The position numbers and the translations under genes are program-made. From Pseudomonadota bacterium (GTDB lineage Bacteria > Pseudomonadota > Alphaproteobacteria > Acetobacterales > Acetobacteraceae): a DNA stretch of 11,065 nt. Of the stretch, positions 7,129-11,065 are shown piece after piece. Positions within the stretch are counted from its first letter, which is position 1. Every line of letters starts with the position of its first letter. The stretch spans positions 1 to 11,065 of the forward strand of contig JAJZCS010000042.1 in assembly GCA_021829055.1 (NCBI GenBank), given 5' to 3'. The notes under the pieces are model-generated. The model was not told the DNA's origin. It did not search any database and worked only from the letters and a program-made list of their open reading frames with translations.

Positions 7129-7776
7129 TCACCCGAGGCCGGGGAGAAGGATTTTCAACCCCTCGACGACCATGCTGACAGCAATGGCAGCAAGAATCAT
7201 GCCCATCAGACGAGTCATGACGACGCGCATGCGGGCAGAGAGGAGTTTGCCAATGGCAGAAGCGAAGTAAAGGACGACGAAGAGGGCAACAAGAAGGGCG
7301 ATGAGCACAAGCGCGAAGGCAACGTAGTCGGGAGCACCACGGACCTGTCCCGCATAGATGATAAGAGTCGCGATGGTGCCGGGGCCAACTATGAGCGGAA
7401 AAGTCATCGGATAGAAGGCAATGCTGTTCTCGGCATCTTCTGCTGGAGTGGACTCGGCCGTTTTCTCATGGTCGCCGCGCTCATGCGCGGTAATGGGGTG
7501 CCCGTTGAGCATTGAGAAGGCTATGCCAAGGAGGACAAGACCACCGGCGATTCGGAACGAATTTATGGAGATTCCGAAGAAACCGATGATGGCGTTTCCC
7601 GCGACAGCGATGACGACGCACATAATGGACGTATAGGTCAGGACTTGGACTGCGATGGCCCGCTGGTCCGACAGTGACTGGCCCGTCGTCATCGCAAGGA
7701 AGATGGGCAAGTTGATGAAAGGGTTCATGATGGCAAAGAGTGTGCCCATGAATTTGGCGGCAAACATCATATCCAA
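7129..7776 (-). CDS. MarC-family integral membrane protein (UPF0056)
   Basis: This 215-residue inner-membrane protein of the MarC family (UPF0056) has six predicted membrane segments at about residues 6-28, 44-68, 72-90, 121-142, 150-172 and 188-208. Family marks include MNPFINLPIFLAMT (17-30, the NPxxNLPxFL block in TM1), RIAGGLVLLGIAFSML (75-90) and FYPMTFPLIVGPGTIATL (121-138). A charged loop (about 93-118, HERGDHEKTAESTPAEDAEN) separates the two three-helix halves. The family's molecular function is not established; the original link of E. coli MarC to antibiotic resistance was not upheld. The start is TTG 7776: an AGGAGG lies 10 bases upstream (GGGAG about 7), while the ATG codons two and three codons in (7770, 7767) are less well placed. 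Length is normal. Neighbours give no clear functional partner. Confidence 0.92.
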   Translation of the reverse strand: MDMMFAAKFMGTLFAIMNPFINLPIFLAMTTGQSLSDQRAIAVQVLTYTSIMCVVIAVAGNAIIGFFGISINSFRIAGGLVLLGIAFSMLNGHPITAHERGDHEKTAESTPAEDAENSIAFYPMTFPLIVGPGTIATLIIYAGQVRGAPDYVAFALVLIALLVALFVVLYFASAIGKLLSARMRVVMTRLMGMILAAIAVSMVVEGLKILLPGLG

Positions 7777-7786
7777 GGTTCTGCTC

Positions 7787-7793
7787 CCTCCTG
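7787..7793 (-). promoter_or_regulatory. Strong ribosome-binding site that decides the marC TTG start
   Basis: On the - strand an AGGAGG-type sequence sits 10 bases before TTG 7776. From the first ATG (7770) the spacing would be about 16 bases, which is too far. This supports TTG as the true start. Confidence 0.5.
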
Positions 7794-8004
7794 TGTTGGA
7801 TCAGCTAGCTTAACTGGTGCCTTACAAAGCGGATTTCATCGCGGCATTATTGGATTGGAAGCAAGTGCTGCGAGTAGAAGATCATACGAACTTGATGGCA
7901 GGACGATAGGGCAGAGCCCGGCCGAGCGAATGTTTGATGTCTTCGGTGCGCGCCGTGCGGACGCTGATACCCGCGTGCGGCGAAGCGCCTGCAATGGTTT
8001 ACTG

Positions 8005-8035
8005 AGGCCGAAAGGGCCTGTTCTTCAATTTTCCT
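8005..8035 (+). terminator. Possible terminator-like hairpin
   Basis: AGGCC (8005-8009) and GGCCT (8015-8019) form a perfect 5-base stem with loop GAAAG, followed by a T-rich but interrupted stretch. It resembles a weakened intrinsic terminator on the + strand. No gene ends into it on that strand, so it may be a leftover or chance structure. Confidence 0.2.
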
Positions 8036-8252
8036 GCTTAGGAAGCCGTGCGGTTGCACTGTCCGGAAAGCACAAGAGCACCTCCACAGAAAAGGGGGAT
8101 CTACCAGTGTGCTTGGCCGAATGTCTTGAGGAAACGTACCCGGTTTTCTACATCTAATCACCGTGGTCCGTGGAATAATTTGGATGCTCTCACGCCCCCG
8201 CAACGATTTCACAATCTGAGGTTAGACATATCTCGGGGATCTCTGGCTCAAT

Positions 8253-8272
8253 ATATACCGGAATATACCGGA
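8253..8272. repeat. Perfect 10-base tandem direct repeat
   Basis: ATATACCGGA occurs twice back to back (8253-8262 and 8263-8272). The 10-base period is close to one DNA turn, which would place both copies on one face of the helix, as in some operators. No gene starts close by, so the role is unknown. Confidence 0.4.
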
Positions 8273-8379
8273 CGTGGAGCGTCATTACCGACGGGCGCTG
8301 TTATCGGAACGTTTCTGTGAGGAAACACCTTTTTTGGACGAGGTATTGATTAAGTCGTCCCGCATCAGGATCGGTATCT

Positions 8380-8405
8380 TATAGCATCGCCGCGGCGTAT
8401 AGCAT
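8380..8405. repeat. 8-base direct repeats flanking a 10-base palindrome
   Basis: TATAGCAT at 8380-8387 and again at 8398-8405 flanks CGCCGCGGCG, which is itself a perfect palindrome. This could be a scar of a lost mobile element with an 8-base target duplication, a regulator site, or chance. Confidence 0.35.
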
Positions 8406-8503
8406 TGCTGCACCTTATTGAGTCCGCCAGGAGCGTTAGGGCATTCAGCGAGGTCTTTCTGATTAAGTATCATCGTAGCGGATTGTGGCACACCGCGGCC
8501 CGG

Positions 8504-9513
8504 CTAAGTAGATGGAATAACGGCGCGTCTGCGCTTGAAAAAGAAGTGTTCTCGGTATGTTTCAGCGAGCATGGCGTGGTGGTGAACGCGGAGGAGGTCG
8601 GCGCGTGACAGGATGCCGACGAGGTCGTTGTGCTGGTTGACGACGGGGACATGTAGGGCGTGGTGGGTGAGCATGCGGGCGGCGTTGGTATCGGCGGTTT
8701 TCTTCGGGGGAGGCGGTCACCAGGATCTGGTTCCGGATCATGGTGGTGAGGGTCTGGCTGAGGGGCACGCTGTCGCGGATCCAGGAGAGGATGTCGGTGC
8801 GTGAGACCAGTCCGTCAAGGTGGTTGCTCGGCATCCACGATGGGGAAGGCACAGTGGCGGGTTTCGGGGGACAGGAAGTACTTGATGGTGGCTCCGACGG
8901 TCATGCTGGGGGAAAGGGTTTCGACGGAGGTGGTCATGATTTCCCGGGCGCGGGTGACGGCGAGAGGATTGATGCTGTACTCGCGGGTGAGGTGATGGCC
9001 CCTGCGGGCGATTTTTTCGGTCAAGATGGAGCGTTTCATCAGCAACAGGGTGACAGCCATGCTGGCGATGCTGGCGGTGAGCACGGGGATGACGCTTCGC
9101 GGTTTGAGTTCGAACAGGAGGAACTTGATGGCAGACATGACGGCCCTCTTTGGAACTCCGGTTGCCGCCGTCATGCCGGCGCAGGCACCGGCGACGACCA
9201 ATGTCTTGCGCTCGGCGTCGGTCAGGGAAAAACGCTGGGCCATCAGCGAAGAGGCGGAACCTCCGGTCATAATGATCGGCCCTTCGGCGCCGAAGGGGCC
9301 ACCGGTTCCGATCGAAATCGCCGAGGAGATCGGCTTAAGAATGGCCACCCTGAAATCGAGCCGCGCGCTGCCGAGCAGAATGGCCTCGATCGCTTCCGGG
9401 ATTCCATGCCGGCGAATCTTTTCCCAACCATAGCGTGCCATAAGGCCGATGAGCAGGGAGCCTCCCACCGGTACGCCGATCGTCCAAGGTGCAGGGTGGC
9501 CATCCTGCAGCAC
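8504..9513 (-). pseudogene. ClC-type chloride channel with C-terminal CBS domains, degraded
   Basis: This is a remnant of a ClC-family chloride channel or transporter with paired regulatory CBS domains. From 9513 it reads GHGIPEAIEAILL (the GxGIP block), GTGGPFGAEGPIIMTGG (the GxEGP block), GACAGMTAATGVPKRAVMSAIKFLLFE and KPRSVIPVLTASIASM, then jumps to KRSILTEKIARRGHHLTREY, the linker to the CBS pair. Roughly the second half of the membrane domain, with the GxFxP block, is missing, as is the usual N-terminal helix. CBS1 (REIMTTSVETLSPSM to FPIVDAEQ) is broken by one extra base near 8815-8826. Reading resumes in another frame at DGLVSRTDILSW, and a second extra base near 8696-8705 shifts it again to ADTNAARMLTHHALHVPVV and NDLVGILSRADLLR. 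The stop is TAG 8504-8506. Intact relatives are about 570-600 residues. The GTG at 9513 is only where the family-like sequence begins. It cannot make a working channel. Confidence 0.85.
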
Positions 9514-9525
9514 CCCCTCGACAAA

Positions 9526-9531
9526 AAGGAG
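9526..9531 (+). promoter_or_regulatory. Ribosome-binding site of the MarR-type gene
   Basis: An AAGGAG run lies 5 bases before ATG 9537 and supports that ATG as the original start, even though the frame is broken downstream. Confidence 0.5.
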
Positions 9532-9536
9532 CGTGC

Positions 9537-10050
9537 ATGCCTGATCTACGGCTTGACGGCGAGGACTACGAGATGCTCGCGTCGTTTCGGTTCACCTTGA
9601 GGTGCTTTCCTGGCGTTCAGCGAGGCTGCCGCGCGCCGTGACGGACTGACGCCGCGCCAGCACCAGGCGCTGCTCGGGATCCGCAACATGCAAGGCCGCG
9701 GCACTTCGAGTGTTTCGGACCTCGCAACGTTCCTGATTTTGCAGCACAACAGCACCGTCGAACTCGTTGACCGCCTTGTGGCTGCTGGCCTCGTGGCCAG
9801 GGCACCCGACCCGAATGATGGACGCCGCGTACTGCTCGCATTGACCGACCTTGGCGAAAAGCGTCTAGCCAACCTGTCACAGGCACATTTGGACGAGCTC
9901 GACCAGATCGGGCCCGAGCTGCGGCTCTTGCTCGCCCGGATCAAGCGCGACGCACCCGGCGGAGATGATTCGGCTCTTCAAATGAGGTTGTTTTGGTCGG
10001 GGTTTCTCGGCCATTTCGTCCTTCACCCAGCCCCAACTCCGAAGCCGTAA
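9537..10050 (+). pseudogene. MarR-family transcriptional regulator with a one-base frameshift
   Basis: A MarR-family winged-helix repressor. Translation from ATG 9537 gives MPDLRLDGEDYEMLASFRFT, then LRCF, and goes out of frame, reaching TGA at 9639-9641. Dropping one C at 9609-9610 restores FLAFSEAAARRDGLTPRQHQ and ALLGIRNMQ, then SVSDLATFLILQHNSTVELV and DRLVAAGLVARAPDPNDGRR, the recognition helix and wing of MarR proteins, ending LTDLGEKRLANLS and a C-terminal helix. The repaired product is 170 residues, a normal MarR length. The + start is clear from its ribosome-binding site; the downstream part (ATG 9688 onward) lacks the N-terminal dimer helix and could not work as a normal MarR protein. 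It lies back to back with the ClC pseudogene, 23 bases apart, which suggests that it once controlled that gene. The frameshift could be real decay or a sequencing error. Confidence 0.8.
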
Positions 10051-10258
10051 GGCCCGATATTTCAATAGCGGTTGGCCGACCGACCGGGCGGCCCCATGAC
10101 GGAAGCTAAGTTTCAGCCGCTCGTCCGATCAACATTTAAGGACCCCGGCGCATCGTCGATCTACGTTTTTATGTTCGCAATTCACCAAAACGGCGCTGTA
10201 ATTGACAGGTCCCGTTAAAGCACGACCGCTCGGAAACGATCACGACGTTCCGTTAAAA

Positions 10259-10281
10259 AATATTATTTATTAGATAATATT
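10259..10281. repeat. AT-rich inverted repeat (8-7-8)
   Basis: AATATTAT (10259-10266) and ATAATATT (10274-10281) are perfect inverted copies around a 7-base spacer in a strongly AT-rich patch. It is a candidate regulator binding site or an easily melted promoter element about 170-190 bases upstream of the MHYT-like gene. Confidence 0.45.
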
Positions 10282-10321
10282 ATATATCGTAGATAACTTC
10301 CAACGAACCTGAATCTATGGT

Positions 10322-10336
10322 ACTACTTTAAGTAGT
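10322..10336. repeat. Perfect 15-base palindrome (operator-like)
   Basis: ACTACTTTAAGTAGT is a perfect 7-1-7 inverted repeat located just upstream of the weak promoter candidate of the MHYT-like gene. The form and position suit a dimeric transcription factor; the regulator is unknown. Confidence 0.45.
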
Positions 10337-10386
10337 TCTTACGCCTGACAGTTGTTGCTTTGAGCGTTAATTGAGAAAGACAGGGC

Positions 10387-10417
10387 TTGGCGCGCACAAT
10401 TTCAGGGCGTGCGCCAA
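10387..10417. repeat. Inverted repeat TTGGCGC/GCGCCAA before the MHYT-like gene
   Basis: TTGGCGC (10387-10393) and GCGCCAA (10411-10417) are perfect 7-base inverted arms around 17 bases. The right arm touches the earliest in-frame ATG (10417) of the downstream gene. It could be an operator or an mRNA leader hairpin. If ATG 10417 were used, the stem would cover the start. Confidence 0.4.
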
Positions 10418-10449
10418 TGTTCCGGAAGGGTGGCTTGGACATAGTCAAC

Positions 10450-11065
10450 ATGAGCACGACCGATCGGGCTATGGTCTCCCCTACCGTTGATCACGTCAGC
10501 ACATTGCTGCTTGGCATGGCACTTCTGAGCTGTGTGGTGGGATCCTCGGTAACAGCTATCCAAATCGGCCGCGGTATGGTGGTGCGTGGCCGGTTACGCT
10601 GGCTGTGGGTGTTGGCCGCATCCGGCAGTTTGACGACAGCGATCTGGACAACCCGGCTTCTGACATTGCTGGCGTTTGAGCGGTCCAAAGCAATCTTTCC
10701 TTGGCTCGACTACGTTCCGCTGCTGATAGGGTTGACGGCGCTTGAAGCAACTGGAGCGTTTGCGCTGCTGCTGTTTCGGCCCAGCTGGCGATGGAGCCCT
10801 GCCGTGGCGGGGGCAGGTTTGGGTTTTTCGATTGGCACGGCACCACTCTTCCGGATCTACCGGCCGTCGGAAGAGGCTGCAGGGGCAGATCATCTTATCT
10901 TTATCGGCATATTGGTTGTTGTCGGATCGATGGCGCTGGCGATGGCGCTGGATTTTGTTCTCCGGCCGGCGAGCAAGGTGGCGAGACGTCGGGCTCTTGT
11001 TCTTCTCACCCTGGCTCTTGGCATGCCCATTGTGATGGTGATGACCGCGCTCAGCGCGCACCGGG
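10450..11065 (+). CDS. MHYT-like seven-helix membrane protein lacking MHYT residues (partial)
   Basis: The gene runs off the right edge; 205 residues are visible from ATG 10450. It is strongly hydrophobic, with about six membrane segments (about residues 14-38, 50-76, 88-109, 117-135, 148-170 and 182-201). The layout follows the MHYT sensor domain: SLTTAIWTTRLLTLLAF (60-76) lines up with the family's 'GIWSMHFIGMLAF' block, GLGFSIGTAPLF (123-134) with 'GLGISxMHYTGMA', and LALGMPIVMVMTAL (188-201) with the third copy. In each the Met-His pair thought to bind metal (copper) is replaced, so no sensing through those residues is expected. MHYT domains often precede GGDEF/EAL or kinase domains; any such domain lies outside the window. 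Start is uncertain: ATG 10417, TTG 10435 (GGAAGG 5 bases upstream), ATG 10450 and ATG 10471 are all in frame. The family match is by pattern only. Confidence 0.55.
   Translation, partial: MSTTDRAMVSPTVDHVSTLLLGMALLSCVVGSSVTAIQIGRGMVVRGRLRWLWVLAASGSLTTAIWTTRLLTLLAFERSKAIFPWLDYVPLLIGLTALEATGAFALLLFRPSWRWSPAVAGAGLGFSIGTAPLFRIYRPSEEAAGADHLIFIGILVVVGSMALAMALDFVLRPASKVARRRALVLLTLALGMPIVMVMTALSAHR

Larger units (their letters stand above)
7777..8503. other. Gene-free stretch between marC and the ClC pseudogene
   Basis: About 730 bases have only unconvincing open frames on both strands, and none of their translations resembles a family I know. The part next to 7777 should hold the marC promoter. Structures seen are a hairpin AGGCC/GGCCT (8005-8019) followed by a T-rich run, a perfect 10-base tandem repeat (8253-8272), and an 8-base direct repeat around a 10-base palindrome (8380-8405). 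The stretch may be decayed coding sequence. Confidence 0.45.
10051..10449. other. Gene-free, partly AT-rich region upstream of the MHYT-like gene
   Basis: About 400 bases without a gene. The first 190 show nothing I recognise. An AT-rich patch at 10254-10290 stands out against the GC-rich surroundings and contains an inverted repeat, followed by a perfect palindrome (10322-10336) and an inverted repeat (10387-10417) just before the next gene. The region probably carries the promoter of the downstream membrane-protein gene; CTGACA (10345-10350) with TTAATT (10367-10372) is a weak -35/-10 candidate. Confidence 0.4.

Noticed and set aside
7847..8320. Open frames on both strands at 7847-8212, 7855-8157 and 8048-8320 as hypothetical genes
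   Set aside because: They overlap each other on both strands, are unlike any known family, and lack ribosome-binding sites; the region reads as noncoding or decayed.
8740..9600. A 286-residue + strand frame
   Set aside because: It is the opposite-strand shadow of the ClC pseudogene; its composition is repetitive Gly/Asp/His with no family features, while the - strand shows clear ClC and CBS motifs.
9603..9612. Programmed ribosomal frameshift in the MarR-type gene
   Set aside because: There is no recognised slippery heptamer, upstream Shine-Dalgarno-like stimulator or downstream pseudoknot, and MarR genes are not known to use one; mutation or sequencing error is simpler.
10254..10290. Fur box or replication origin in the AT-rich patch
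   Set aside because: The sequence has only loose similarity to a Fur site and there are no iterons, DnaA boxes or replication genes nearby.
10594..11061. A 155-residue - strand frame at the right edge
   Set aside because: It is the antisense shadow of the MHYT-like membrane gene; composition is Arg/Gln/Pro-rich with no recognisable domain.
1..11065. CRISPR array, tRNA or rRNA genes, toxin-antitoxin or defence system
   Set aside because: No regularly spaced repeats, no tRNA-like cloverleaf, no rRNA-like sequence and no defence or toxin-antitoxin families were recognised on either strand.

Overview
The window looks like a GC-rich alphaproteobacterial chromosome, most likely from an acetic-acid-bacterium relative (Acetobacteraceae). 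This rests on the pairing of IS1380- and IS256-type transposase remnants, the character of the TreZ/TreY proteins, and high GC in the coding parts. The family-level placement is inference from remembered protein patterns, not from a search.

Layout: bases 1-640 are insertion-sequence debris. The N-terminal part of an IS1380-type transposase (+ strand, itself broken by a 50-base insertion) runs directly into the N-terminal part of an IS256-type transposase (- strand) with its hairpin-rich leader. A gene-free stretch follows up to 878. Next comes a - strand block that reads, in transcription order, treZ (6319-4559), treY (4437-1663) and a flavin reductase-like gene (1442-879). TreY and TreZ together turn linear maltodextrin or glycogen ends into trehalose: TreY isomerises the reducing-end linkage and TreZ releases trehalose. 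Both are full length with intact catalytic residues. No debranching enzyme (TreX/GlgX) is present in the window. A roughly 750-base gene-free stretch upstream of treZ contains an 81-base nested inverted-repeat element and a perfect 15-base palindrome. An intact MarC-family membrane protein (7776-7129, -) follows.

The right third is a decaying locus. After another gene-free stretch (7777-8503) comes a ClC chloride channel/CBS pseudogene on the - strand (9513-8504). It has lost its N-terminus and much of its membrane domain and carries two single-base frameshifts. A MarR-family regulator starts 23 bases away in the opposite direction (9537-10050, +) and also has a one-base frameshift. A noncoding region with several inverted repeats (10051-10449) leads into a membrane protein that runs off the right edge (10450-11065, +). 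That protein has the layout of an MHYT sensor domain, but the MHYT motif residues themselves are replaced.

I did not find a convincing undescribed multi-gene system. The observations most worth following are the motif-less MHYT-like protein, the paired decay of the ClC and MarR genes, the nested inverted-repeat element upstream of treZ, the short reading frame overlapping the treZ start, and the Shine-Dalgarno-sequestering hairpin on the IS256 remnant.
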